From NCBI GenBank assembly GCA_947089135.1, contig CAMUJF010000001.1, positions 194,173-258,172 of the forward strand: a stretch of DNA of 64,000 nucleotides. Reading direction: 5' to 3'. This stretch comes from an uncultured Clostridia bacterium. Its GTDB lineage: Bacteria > Bacillota > Clostridia > Oscillospirales > Ruminococcaceae. The position numbers and the translations under genes are program-made. Positions 16,983 through 25,775 of this stretch are shown piece after piece. The stretch's first letter is position 1. Each line of letters begins with the position of its first letter. The notes beneath the pieces are model-generated. The model saw nothing but the letters and a program-made list of their open reading frames with translations, was not told the origin of the DNA and ran no database searches.

Positions 16983-17957
16983 ATGTTTTGCAGTATGTGC
17001 GGAAAGCAGGCGGAGGGCGAATTTTGCTGGAACTGCGGCGCGAAATTATACAAGCCGGAATCGGAACCGCAGCAAAGTCCGCAGGAAAAAAGCGTACTCG
17101 CAGGCGATAAGGCGGCTAAACCCGAAGTATGCAAAAAGCCTGTTTCCTTTATGAAATTCAGGGCGACGCGGCAGTACAATAACGTTAACGTACAGTTTGA
17201 CGACGTACATCAGATAGCGGCGGTCGGAAAGAACAGGGACATACTGAACGGCGAAAGCTCGGTCATATATTTGAGATATTCCGAGATCACCGGCGCGGAG
17301 GTCAAATGCACGTATGAGGGAATATCCAAAACAAGCACGGGCTCTATGATAGGACGTACGGCGGTCGGCTCGCTGATTTCTCCGGGTGCGGCAATAATAG
17401 GCGGCGCTACTGCCAAAAGAACCGAAAAGCAGAAGATCGAGAGCGTGTCGATACATATAACCACGTCAAACATCAGGTATCCGTTGGTGCGCATTGATAA
17501 TTTGAGCGGAATATTTTTAAGTGAAGCCGAACTGGTCTGCGGAATATTTCAGCAGGCAATGCTTTTGCCTCCGACCGAGGCGGCTTTTGAGCTTACGGAG
17601 AAGTGGGGAACGGGAAATGCTCCGCTTAAAGCCGATCTGGCTCCGAAGCCTGTGCCGGGAGCGCCAAGCACTGTTTCCGAGCCGTGGATGTGTACAGAGT
17701 GCTGCTATAGAAATCCTGCTTCAAGTTCGACCTGCCGCAATTGTTCCGCGCCTAAGGGCAGGGCTTTGAGAGGGTCTGTCCTGACTGCGCTAGCAGAGGA
17801 GGCGGACGAAACCTCGCCGAAAGACGTATGGTTCTGTTCTGAATGCGATTATAAAAACAGCGGCGGCAAATCGTGCAGAAGCTGCGGAGCAAGCCGTCCC
17901 GCAGACGGTCCGGAACAGGGGAAGAAGTCAAAAAGGCTTTTCGGGAAAATACTGTAA
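16983..17957 (+). CDS. Zinc-ribbon protein with two C-terminal RanBP2-type zinc fingers
   Basis: 324 residues. The N-terminus is a zinc ribbon (C3, C6, C15, C18). A middle PH-like or SHOCT-type region (about 55-200) includes a Gly/Ala stretch (SMIGRTAVGSLISPGAAIIG) that might insert into a membrane. The C-terminus holds two fingers: W235..C237-C240..N244..C251-C254 fits W-x-C-x2-C-x3-N-x6-C-x2-C exactly, and W283..C301 fits with one residue fewer. RanBP2 fingers bind RNA or ubiquitin in eukaryotes and are scarce in bacteria. A GGAGGGG site precedes the ATG. Function unknown. Confidence 0.78.
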   Translation: MFCSMCGKQAEGEFCWNCGAKLYKPESEPQQSPQEKSVLAGDKAAKPEVCKKPVSFMKFRATRQYNNVNVQFDDVHQIAAVGKNRDILNGESSVIYLRYSEITGAEVKCTYEGISKTSTGSMIGRTAVGSLISPGAAIIGGATAKRTEKQKIESVSIHITTSNIRYPLVRIDNLSGIFLSEAELVCGIFQQAMLLPPTEAAFELTEKWGTGNAPLKADLAPKPVPGAPSTVSEPWMCTECCYRNPASSSTCRNCSAPKGRALRGSVLTALAEEADETSPKDVWFCSECDYKNSGGKSCRSCGASRPADGPEQGKKSKRLFGKIL

Positions 17958-17978
17958 AATATTTTAGGAGAAATCACT

Positions 17979-19241
17979 ATGGAAAATTTTGAAGCGAAGC
18001 AAATAAACGGCGGCATATGCGCCGCAAAGGGCTTTAAGGCAAGCGGTCTGTACTGCGGCATCAAGCACGGATTTGACGGAAACGAGTCCCCAATAAGCAA
18101 TTCCAAAAACGATATCGCAATGATCTTTGCGGACGTTGAATGCAATGCGGCGGGTGTGTACACCTCGAACAAGGTCAAGGGCGCGCCTGTTGTTGTTACA
18201 AAAAATAATCTTGCAAAATCTGGCGGAAAGGCACGAGCGGTCATTGTCAATTCGGGAAACGCCAACACCTGCAACGCCGACGGGGAGGAAAAGGCTCTTG
18301 AAATGTGCAGGCTTACCGCCGAACAGTTGGGTATACCGTCCGAGCAGGTAATCGTTGCTTCTACGGGAGTTATCGGGCAAGTCCTGCCTATCGAGCCGAT
18401 AAAGTATGCCGTTCCACTGCTTGCGGAAAAGCTTTCCTATGAGGGAAACACCCAGGCGGCTACCGCTATCATGACTACCGACACGGTGAAAAAGGAGTAC
18501 GCGGTAAAATTTACCGTGGACGGAAAAGAGTGCCGCATAGGCGGTATGGCTAAGGGCAGCGGAATGATCCACCCCAACATGGCTACCACGCTGAATTTTA
18601 TTACTACGGACTGCGCGGTGTCTCCCGAAATGCTGCAAAAGGCTCTTTCCGAGATCGTTAAAATTACATACAATTGTTTGAGCGTGGACGGCGACCAGTC
18701 CACAAACGACACCTGTATGCTAATGGCTTCGGGACTTGCGGGGAATACGGAAATTACCGCGGAAACCGCCAATTTTGAAACGTTTAAAAACGCGCTTTAC
18801 GAGGTAATGAAAAATCTTACGATAATGCTTGCAAAGGACGGGGAGGGGGCTACTAAGCTTATCACCTGCGTGTGCGGAACTTCTCCCGATCTGGACACGG
18901 CTATTACCGTTGCGAAAAGCGTTATACGCTCTCCGCTGTTTAAGTGCGCTATGTTCGGCGAGGACGCAAATTGGGGACGTATTCTCTGCGCCATAGGTTA
19001 TGCGGAGGCGGATTTTGACATTAACAAGGTGGACGTTGACATCGCCTCAAAGTCGGGCAGGCTTGCCGTATGTCGTCAAGGCGCGGGTGTTGATTTCTCC
19101 GAGGAAAAGGCGGCGGAAATTCTTAAAGAGGACGAGATAGAAATTCTTATAGAACTGAACAGCGGTACGGTTTCCGCCACAGCTTGGGGCTGCGACCTTA
19201 CTTATGATTATGTTAAGATTAACGGGGATTACCGTTCGTAG
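17979..19241 (+). CDS. argJ: Bifunctional glutamate N-acetyltransferase / ornithine acetyltransferase
   Basis: 420 residues; transfers acetyl from N-acetylornithine to glutamate, making the cyclic version of the arginine pathway, and may also use acetyl-CoA. The self-cleavage motif AKGSGMIHPNMATTL is intact; cleavage is expected before Thr203, producing alpha and beta chains. VIVNSGNANTCNADG and STGVIGQ are conserved. AGGAG precedes the ATG. It lies 21 bases after the zinc-finger gene and is likely transcribed with it. Confidence 0.95.
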   Translation: MENFEAKQINGGICAAKGFKASGLYCGIKHGFDGNESPISNSKNDIAMIFADVECNAAGVYTSNKVKGAPVVVTKNNLAKSGGKARAVIVNSGNANTCNADGEEKALEMCRLTAEQLGIPSEQVIVASTGVIGQVLPIEPIKYAVPLLAEKLSYEGNTQAATAIMTTDTVKKEYAVKFTVDGKECRIGGMAKGSGMIHPNMATTLNFITTDCAVSPEMLQKALSEIVKITYNCLSVDGDQSTNDTCMLMASGLAGNTEITAETANFETFKNALYEVMKNLTIMLAKDGEGATKLITCVCGTSPDLDTAITVAKSVIRSPLFKCAMFGEDANWGRILCAIGYAEADFDINKVDVDIASKSGRLAVCRQGAGVDFSEEKAAEILKEDEIEILIELNSGTVSATAWGCDLTYDYVKINGDYRS

Positions 19242-19295
19242 GGCAGGGGCAGCCTGTATTGGCAAGTTCCTGCCTGTAATGGAGGTAAAAAAATT

Positions 19296-19970
19296 ATGAA
19301 AGACAAATACAAAATGACTCTTGAGGAAAATATTTTTACCGCAAAGCGTAATATCATCGACTACATCTGGAAAAGCGCGCGGCTTGAGGGCTTGGGAGTT
19401 ACCTACCCCGACACCGAAGCTATATACAACGGTATGAGCGCGCCCGACGTAAAAGTCTCGGAAATTGTCGCGGTAAACAATTTAAAGCATTCGTGGCAGT
19501 TTTTGCTCGACACACTTGACTGTCCCACCGACTTTAAATATATATGTCAGCTTAACCGTCTTGTGGGCGGGGACAATCTTATTATTCGGGCGGGATATCT
19601 GCGGAACGTTTCCGTTTCAATGGGCGGTACGACATGGAAGCCTGATATGCCCGACGAGGATAAAATTCGGGAAAAGCTTGATGAAATTTCAAAAATTGAA
19701 AATTCCACGGAAAGAGCCATAACGCTTATGCTGTACTGTATGCGCAGTCAGATGTTTCTTGACGGTAACAAGCGCACTGCCATGCATGCGGCAAATCACG
19801 AAATGATAATGAACGGCTGCGGGATAATTTCCGTACCCATTGAAAAGCAGCGGGATTTCACAAAACTGCTGGTTGAATTTTACGAAACGGGCAATGGGGA
19901 CGTTATTTCAGATTTTGTATACAGCGAATGCATTGACGGGATAAATTTTGACAGTACCAAAAATAAATAA
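19296..19970 (+). CDS. Fic-like protein with altered catalytic motif
   Basis: 224 residues. The Fic/Doc core is recognisable at QMFLDGNKRTAMHAA (152-166), corresponding to HPFx[D/E]GNxR, but the catalytic His position is Gln152 and the Pro is Met. The anion-binding Asn, Lys and Arg remain. Near the N-terminus SARLEG (27-32) fits the [S/T]xxxE[G/N] inhibitory helix of class II Fic proteins. Normal Fic enzymes transfer AMP or other nucleotide phosphates to target proteins; without the His, AMP transfer is doubtful. GGAGG lies before the ATG. It sits between argJ and argB, 18 bases before argB, so it is in the operon. Confidence 0.75.
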   Translation: MKDKYKMTLEENIFTAKRNIIDYIWKSARLEGLGVTYPDTEAIYNGMSAPDVKVSEIVAVNNLKHSWQFLLDTLDCPTDFKYICQLNRLVGGDNLIIRAGYLRNVSVSMGGTTWKPDMPDEDKIREKLDEISKIENSTERAITLMLYCMRSQMFLDGNKRTAMHAANHEMIMNGCGIISVPIEKQRDFTKLLVEFYETGNGDVISDFVYSECIDGINFDSTKNK

Positions 19971-19988
19971 AAAGAGGGAAATTTCAAA

Positions 19989-20873
19989 ATGAATACGGAA
20001 AATCTCCAAAACGCAATAAAAGTCTCAAACGAAATACGGTCAAAGGTGCTTATCGACGCGCTGCCTTACATACAGCGGTACAACGGCAAGATAGTAGTCG
20101 TTAAGTACGGCGGCAACGCCATGACCAACGAGGAACTGAAAAACGCCGTAATGAGCGACATCGTACTGCTTTCGCTTGTCGGCGTAAAGGTGGTCTTGGT
20201 ACACGGCGGCGGTCCCGAAATAAACGATATGCTGAAAAGAGTGGGCATTGAAAGCAAGTTCATAAACGGCTTGCGGTACACTGACGAGGCTACTGTGGAC
20301 ATCGTCAAAATGGTGCTGGCGGGCAAGGTCAACAAGGAGCTTGTTTCTCACCTTACACAGCATGGCGGAAAAGCTTTGGGTCTTTGCGGAATTGACGGTC
20401 AGATGCTCCTTGCGGATAAAATGGAGGGCGAGGCGGACTTGGGCTTCGTGGGGGAGATACGGGACGTGAACACCACGCCCATTACCGACGCTCTTGAAAA
20501 CGGCTACGTCCCCGTTATCGCCACGGTTGCCTGCGGCGAGGACGGTCAGACCTACAACATCAACGCAGATACCGCTGCCGCGCGGATCGCTGCGGAGCTG
20601 AAAGCGGAAAATCTTATTCTTATGACGGACATCGCGGGGCTTCTTCGTGACAGGGACGATGTGAACACGCTTATTCCTGCGGTGCAGGTAAGCGAAGTGC
20701 CCTTTATGAAGCGTCAGGGCATAATAAGCGGCGGCATGATTCCCAAAATAGACTGCTGCGTGGAGGCTGTGCGCCGAGGTGTGAAAAAGACCTGCATAAT
20801 CGACGGCAGGATACCTCACTCAATACTTATCGAACTTTTGTCAAACGAGGGCATAGGAACGCAGTTTATCTAA
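19989..20873 (+). CDS. argB: Acetylglutamate kinase
   Basis: 294 residues; phosphorylates N-acetylglutamate, usually the arginine-inhibited step in cyclic pathways. Amino acid kinase motifs are complete: VVVKYGGNAMT, VLVHGGGPEI, NADTAAARIA, LILMTDIAGLL and SGGMIPKIDCC. An N-terminal helix precedes the core (NLQNAIKVSNEIRSKVLIDAL), a feature of arginine-sensitive hexameric enzymes, so feedback inhibition is likely. The AGAGGG site is upstream. Confidence 0.96.
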   Translation: MNTENLQNAIKVSNEIRSKVLIDALPYIQRYNGKIVVVKYGGNAMTNEELKNAVMSDIVLLSLVGVKVVLVHGGGPEINDMLKRVGIESKFINGLRYTDEATVDIVKMVLAGKVNKELVSHLTQHGGKALGLCGIDGQMLLADKMEGEADLGFVGEIRDVNTTPITDALENGYVPVIATVACGEDGQTYNINADTAAARIAAELKAENLILMTDIAGLLRDRDDVNTLIPAVQVSEVPFMKRQGIISGGMIPKIDCCVEAVRRGVKKTCIIDGRIPHSILIELLSNEGIGTQFI

Positions 20874-21000
20874 TCCCTTATTAGAAATATGAACAAGAAA
20901 TTGCTGAAAAAGCTTTGATATATGCGTTTTGCGGCGATAGATCGTGCATAATTCAATGAGGGATCAGTATAAGGCATCAAACCGAAAGGGGGACGGGTTC

Positions 21001-22458
21001 ATGACATTTCTTCTTATTTTTTTCCTGTGGATATTTATGGCGGCGGTCATTGTTCTTGACTGCTTTGACAAGCTTCCCTTGGCGGGAGCTGCCGGAAAGC
21101 TTATCGGCATGACCGTTCTTCCACATTCGGTTATTTTGATATGGCTTTTAAGTCTTTCGGCAGGTCTGAACGCAGACAGCGGCGGACGGGAAATTTTCGG
21201 GTTTATTATGCGCTTTATTCCCGTGGGGATACTTGCATTGTACTGGCTTGTCAGGCTTGCGGTAAAGCCCTACACGGTGAGGTTTGACAAGTCAACGGTA
21301 AAGCTCAGGGTGCGTGCCATGTACGGCGGAAAGATACTGCTGAAATACACGGCGATATCCCTTGTCTTTCAGACGGCTTTCTACATATGGGCGGTAAAAA
21401 ACAGCTTTTGGGGTATTCCCAAAGGCGTGTGGATGGCCGACGCGGTCACAGCGGGACTTATAGTTTTCGGCTACGGCTTTAACGGTATTATCCGTATTGC
21501 ATGCCTGTGCAGACGTTTGGGTATCGTAAAGCGGCTCGTGGCGTTTTTCCTGCTGCCTGTACCGATCGTCGGGATATTTGCTCTTGCTGTGATGTACAAA
21601 GCCGCCAAAGCCGAGTATGACTACGAAACTACCCGCGCTGCCTGCGACAGTCAGAGGGTAGAGTCTCAGGTCTGCGCGACGAAATATCCCATACTGCTTG
21701 TGCACGGTCTGGGCTTTCGGGACTGGCGGTACTTCAACTACTGGGGACGTATCCCGAAAGAGCTTATCAAAAACGGCGCGAGGATATACTACGGCAATCA
21801 GGAAGCTTTCGCTTCGGTGGAGACAAACGCGGAGGAGATCCGCCGCAGGATACTTGCGATAAGAGAGGAAACAGGCTGCGAAAAGGTAAACATAATCGCT
21901 CACTCCAAAGGCGGTCTGGACGCGCGGTACGCTGTAACAAAGCTGGGTATGGAGGACTATGTGGCAAGTCTTACCACGGTGGCAACGCCGCACAGAGGTT
22001 CTCAGGTTTCCGATATGGGCAATAAAGTCTCCGACAGTATTTACAGACAGGTCTCGGATTTTATGAACAAGCGTTTCAGAAAGTTCGGGGACGTATCTCC
22101 CGATTTTTACACCGCCTGTCACCAGTTAAGCTCGGACTTTGCGGAGCGGTTCAACAATGACGTTCCGGACTCGGACAAGGTGTACTATCAAAGCTACGCT
22201 TCGATCATGAAAAACGCGCTGAGCTTCGGGCTGCTGTCGTTTACATATCTGATCCTGAAAAAATTCGGCAGGAACGACGGGCTTGTTACGGAGGAGTCCG
22301 CAAAATGGGGAAATTTTAAAGGCGTGTACGAAAGCAAGGGCATGAGGGGTATTTCTCACGGAGATACCATTGACCTTGCCCGCGAGGACTTCAAGGGCTA
22401 CGATCCGAGAGAGGAATACGTAAAAATGGTTGCGGAATTAAAAGATATGGGGTACTGA
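21001..22458 (+). CDS. Membrane-anchored alpha/beta hydrolase (lipase-like)
   Basis: 485 residues. The first ~200 residues hold about five membrane segments; the last ~260 form an alpha/beta hydrolase like bacterial triacylglycerol lipases: YPILLVHGLGFRDW (oxyanion loop, HG at 235-236), nucleophile Ser302 in IIAHSKGG, TTVATPHRGS, and candidate Asp and His in RNDGLVT and GISHGD. The substrate may be a lipid; this is inference. ATG 21001 is chosen because AAAGGGGG lies about 9 bases upstream; in-frame codons at 20944 and 20956 lack a site. A MITE-like element begins 21 bases after the stop. Confidence 0.82.
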   Translation: MTFLLIFFLWIFMAAVIVLDCFDKLPLAGAAGKLIGMTVLPHSVILIWLLSLSAGLNADSGGREIFGFIMRFIPVGILALYWLVRLAVKPYTVRFDKSTVKLRVRAMYGGKILLKYTAISLVFQTAFYIWAVKNSFWGIPKGVWMADAVTAGLIVFGYGFNGIIRIACLCRRLGIVKRLVAFFLLPVPIVGIFALAVMYKAAKAEYDYETTRAACDSQRVESQVCATKYPILLVHGLGFRDWRYFNYWGRIPKELIKNGARIYYGNQEAFASVETNAEEIRRRILAIREETGCEKVNIIAHSKGGLDARYAVTKLGMEDYVASLTTVATPHRGSQVSDMGNKVSDSIYRQVSDFMNKRFRKFGDVSPDFYTACHQLSSDFAERFNNDVPDSDKVYYQSYASIMKNALSFGLLSFTYLILKKFGRNDGLVTEESAKWGNFKGVYESKGMRGISHGDTIDLAREDFKGYDPREEYVKMVAELKDMGY

Positions 22459-22478
22459 GCTTCTCGGTCTCCGATATT

Positions 22479-22799
22479 TATAGCGATCCATAAAATTAGC
22501 ACAACATTTTAGGCAGCGGAGCTGCCGGCTCAAAAAAGTTCGCCAGCCTTTCAAGGTCTGCTTAACCCATTCTATGAATGGGATTCCAAAGGGCGGAGCC
22601 CTTTGGTCGCATATCCATTCGCAGAATGGATTTCCGCAGAGGAGCGAAACCCTCTATCGTTAAAGAGCTCCGCAAAGGGGTGAATTGAAAACATCACAAA
22701 GTGATGTTTTCAAGAGGGGAACGCCTCTGCTAAAACCGCACTGCGTGTGGCTGAGTGCGTTCCCCTAATCCAGTAGCGTTAATTTATTGGATTGCTATA
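22479..22799. mobile_element. MITE-like non-coding element with TIRs and 5-bp target duplication
   Basis: The ends are inverted repeats: TATAGCGATCCATAAAATTA at left pairs with TAATTTATTGGATTGCTATA at right, apart from a substitution and small indels. The element is flanked by ATATT (22474-22478) and ATATT (22800-22804), a probable target duplication. The interior is a chain of perfect hairpins: 22512-22526 (6 bp), 22566-22582 (7 bp), 22586-22606 (9 bp), 22613-22631 (8 bp), 22685-22713 (13 bp), and an outer 9-bp stem 22716-22724/22757-22765 enclosing a smaller one. No ORF is present. It lacks a transposase, so mobility would depend on one elsewhere. Confidence 0.75.
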
Positions 22800-22893
22800 A
22801 TATTTGATATCAGAAGGAAATTTTTTACGGCACTTGAAATATTCACATTAAAATGATATAATTAGAAATTACACTGATTGAGAGGTCTTTTGC

Positions 22894-24069
22894 ATGGGTA
22901 CGATAGAAAAATTCAATGAACACGTTATGGGGACATATGGACGTTACCCCCTTGTTCTTGAAAAGGGAGAGGGGCGTTCCGCGACCGGTGAGGACGGGAA
23001 AGTCTACATAGATTTCGGCAGCGGCATCGGTACCAACTCCCTCGGCTACTGCGACGAGGACTGGGCGGACGCGGTATGCAGACAGGTCAGGGCGGTGCAG
23101 CACACGTCCAACTATTACTACACGAAAATTCAGGCGGACTTCGCGGCTAAGCTTGACCAAGTTACGGGATATGACAAGATGTTTTTCGGCAACAGCGGCG
23201 CGGAGGCAAACGAGTGCGCCATTAAGATAGCAAGGAAATATTCCTTTGACAAGTACGGAAAGGACGCGAAGCGATACAACATTATAACTCTGACAAACAG
23301 CTTTCACGGAAGAACGCTGACCACCCTTTCCGCAACGGGACAGGACGTTTTCCACAACTACTTTTTTCCCTTTACAGAGGGATTTCTGAACGCGGAGGCG
23401 AATAATATTGCCGACCTGCGGAATAAAATTGACGGTACGGGAAACACGGTCTGCGCGGTAATGATAGAATTCGTTCAGGGCGAGGGAGGGGTCAATCCCC
23501 TTGATAAGGACTTCGTGGACGAGGTCTTCCGCATATGCGCCGAAAGGGACATACTCGTTATTGCGGACGAGGTGCAGACGGGAGCGGGAAGAACGGGAAC
23601 GTTCCTCGCTTCGGAGCAGTACGGCGTTAAGCCTAATATCACAACTCTTGCAAAGGGCGTTGCGGGAGGCGTTCCCATAGGAGTATGCCTTGCGGACGAA
23701 AAGTGCGGGGACGTGCTTACAAAGGGCACTCACGGCTCTACTTTCGGGGGAAATCCGCTTGCCTGTGCGGGAGGTCTTGCGGTGGTGACTAAAGTCTCCT
23801 CGGAGGATTTTCTTGAGGAAGTACGCGCTAAGGGTGAATATTTCCGCAGAAAGCTTGCGGAAATACCGGAAGTCGAGGGCGTTGACGGATTGGGTCTTAT
23901 GCTTGGCATACGGCTGAAAGAAAAGTCCGCCGCGGAGATCTGCGGAAAATGCTTTGAAAACGGTCTGCTTGTGCTGACGGCAAAGGATAAGCTCAGGCTG
24001 CTTCCGCCCCTTAACATAACCTACGATGAAATTGATACGGGAATTGAAATTCTCAGGAGGTCTTTATGA
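22894..24069 (+). CDS. argD: Acetylornithine aminotransferase
   Basis: 391 residues, PLP class III. Converts N-acetylglutamate semialdehyde and glutamate to N-acetylornithine. Family blocks: FFGNSGAEANECAIK, SFHGRTLTTLSATG, FVQGEGGVNP, ADEVQTGAGRTG, and the PLP lysine in TTLAKGVAGG (K254). GAGAGG lies upstream of the ATG. The stop overlaps the next start by 4 bases. The MITE-like element lies 95 bases upstream, so it could affect transcription entering argD. Confidence 0.95.
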   Translation: MGTIEKFNEHVMGTYGRYPLVLEKGEGRSATGEDGKVYIDFGSGIGTNSLGYCDEDWADAVCRQVRAVQHTSNYYYTKIQADFAAKLDQVTGYDKMFFGNSGAEANECAIKIARKYSFDKYGKDAKRYNIITLTNSFHGRTLTTLSATGQDVFHNYFFPFTEGFLNAEANNIADLRNKIDGTGNTVCAVMIEFVQGEGGVNPLDKDFVDEVFRICAERDILVIADEVQTGAGRTGTFLASEQYGVKPNITTLAKGVAGGVPIGVCLADEKCGDVLTKGTHGSTFGGNPLACAGGLAVVTKVSSEDFLEEVRAKGEYFRRKLAEIPEVEGVDGLGLMLGIRLKEKSAAEICGKCFENGLLVLTAKDKLRLLPPLNITYDEIDTGIEILRRSL

Positions 24070-24806
24070 TTTATTACGAAAAGTACGGCAACGACCTGAA
24101 CCCGGTCATACTGTGCCTGCACGGCGCAAATTTCGTGCACAGCTTTTCAAAGCAGTACGATCAGCTTTCAAGGAATTACTGTCTGATAATACCGCACCTG
24201 CCCGGCTTCGGACGTAACAGTCAGGTCACGTTTTCGGCGGAGCTTGCGGTGTCGCAGCTTGCGGAGTTTGCCGAAAGCCTCGGCAAAAAGATCACGCTTA
24301 TGGGCTTTTCCCTGGGCGCGCAGCTTTGTCTTCCGCTTATATGCGATCACGAGGACTTTTTCAACGGGGCGGTAATGGTGAGTCCCTGGCTGATAAAGTC
24401 CATGCATGAAGTGGAGAAATTTATGAAGCAGCAATCGGATAACGAGAAGATGTCCAAAAGCAAGCTGAAAATAGGTCTGGACAGCTTTGTTATGGGACTT
24501 GACAAGGGGGAGCGGCAGGAGCATGAGGAGTACTGCAAAAACGTTTCCATGAACTCCATACTTGCTGCTATCGACAACGGTCTGCAGCTTGACGATTATC
24601 CCTCCTATGCGGAGGTGGAGATACCCATGCTCGCTTTGTGCGGGATAAAGGAAACGCTGGATATAAGAAAATCCGTCCGCGATCTTGCAAGGCGCAACCC
24701 CAACTGCGAGTACGATATGTGGGACGGCGCGGCGCATAATATCCCGTTTAAGTACGCCCAGAGATTCAACAAGACCGTTGAGGAATTTATGGATAAAATC
24801 AAATAG
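24066..24806 (+). CDS. Alpha/beta hydrolase
   Basis: 246 residues, cytoplasmic. Hydrolase landmarks: VILCLHGANF (oxyanion), nucleophile elbow LMGFSLGAQ, LALCGIKETLDI (acid strand) and DGAAHNIP (His). The substrate is unknown. The 4-base ATGA overlap with argD and the 21-base gap to argF place it firmly inside the arg operon, so a link to an acylated arginine intermediate is conceivable but unproven. Confidence 0.85.
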   Translation: MIYYEKYGNDLNPVILCLHGANFVHSFSKQYDQLSRNYCLIIPHLPGFGRNSQVTFSAELAVSQLAEFAESLGKKITLMGFSLGAQLCLPLICDHEDFFNGAVMVSPWLIKSMHEVEKFMKQQSDNEKMSKSKLKIGLDSFVMGLDKGERQEHEEYCKNVSMNSILAAIDNGLQLDDYPSYAEVEIPMLALCGIKETLDIRKSVRDLARRNPNCEYDMWDGAAHNIPFKYAQRFNKTVEEFMDKIK

Positions 24807-24827
24807 AATTTTCAGGAGGAGATTCAA

Positions 24828-25730
24828 ATGAAACATCTGCTTAAAATGCTCGATCTTTCCAAGGAGGAAATAATCGACGTACTTAACCTTGCCGACCAGC
24901 TCAAATACGAGCTGAAGCACAGCATTCCACACCCGCACCTGAAAGGTCGTTCTTTGGGAATGATATTCCAGAAAGCGTCCACGCGCACAAGGGTATCCTT
25001 TGAAACGGGTATGTACCAGCTTGGAGGACACGCGCTGTTCCTGTCCGCTTCCGATCTTCAGATAGGCAGGGGCGAGCCTGTTCAGGACACCGCCCGCGTG
25101 CTTTCACGCTATCTGGACGGAATCATGATCCGCACCTACAAGCAGGAGGAAGTGGAGAATCTTGCGGAATACGGAAGTATTCCCGTAATTAACGGTCTTA
25201 CGGATTTCAGCCACCCCTGTCAGGTGCTTGCGGATCTTATGACTATCCGCGAGTTAAAGGGTCAGTTCGACGATCTTAAAATGTGCTTTATCGGCGACGG
25301 AAACAATATGGCGAATTCCCTTATAGTGGGCTGCCTTAAGGCGGGAATGACCGTTTCCGCGGCGTGTCCAGAGGGATACCGTCCCGACCCTGCGGTGCTG
25401 GAATTCGCAAAGGATTACGACTGCTTTGAGCTGACGGATTCCCCGGTAAAGGCTGCGGAGAACGCGGACGTGCTCATTACCGACGTGTGGGCTTCAATGG
25501 GTCAGGAGGGCGAAGCGGAAAAGAGGAAGATCGCTTTCAAGGGCTATCAGATAAACGATGAGATAATGGCGGCGGCTAAGCCCGACGCTATGGTGCAGCA
25601 CTGTCTGCCCGCTCACCGCGAGGAGGAGATCACCGAAAAGGTGTTCGAGGCTCACGCGAACGAAATCTTTGAAGAGGCGGAGAATCGTCTCCACGCACAG
25701 AAAGCAGTTATGGTAAAGCTTATGGCGTAA
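24828..25730 (+). CDS. argF: Ornithine carbamoyltransferase
   Basis: 300 residues; makes citrulline from ornithine and carbamoyl phosphate. Carbamoyl-phosphate loop STRTR (51-55), FSHPCQVLAD, and the ornithine motif HCLPAHR near 264 are intact. AGGAGG precedes the ATG. It is the last arg gene here; carbamoyl phosphate synthase genes are not in the window. Confidence 0.96.
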   Translation: MKHLLKMLDLSKEEIIDVLNLADQLKYELKHSIPHPHLKGRSLGMIFQKASTRTRVSFETGMYQLGGHALFLSASDLQIGRGEPVQDTARVLSRYLDGIMIRTYKQEEVENLAEYGSIPVINGLTDFSHPCQVLADLMTIRELKGQFDDLKMCFIGDGNNMANSLIVGCLKAGMTVSAACPEGYRPDPAVLEFAKDYDCFELTDSPVKAAENADVLITDVWASMGQEGEAEKRKIAFKGYQINDEIMAAAKPDAMVQHCLPAHREEEITEKVFEAHANEIFEEAENRLHAQKAVMVKLMA

Positions 25731-25775
25731 GTTTCGGGGGTGTCATGCGGTAAAGACAATTGTGGGGGTAATATT

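Noticed and set aside
22479..22799. Riboswitch or leader of argD
   Set aside because: The terminal inverted repeats and flanking 5-bp duplication fit an inserted element better; the hairpins are not arranged as a terminator/antiterminator near argD.
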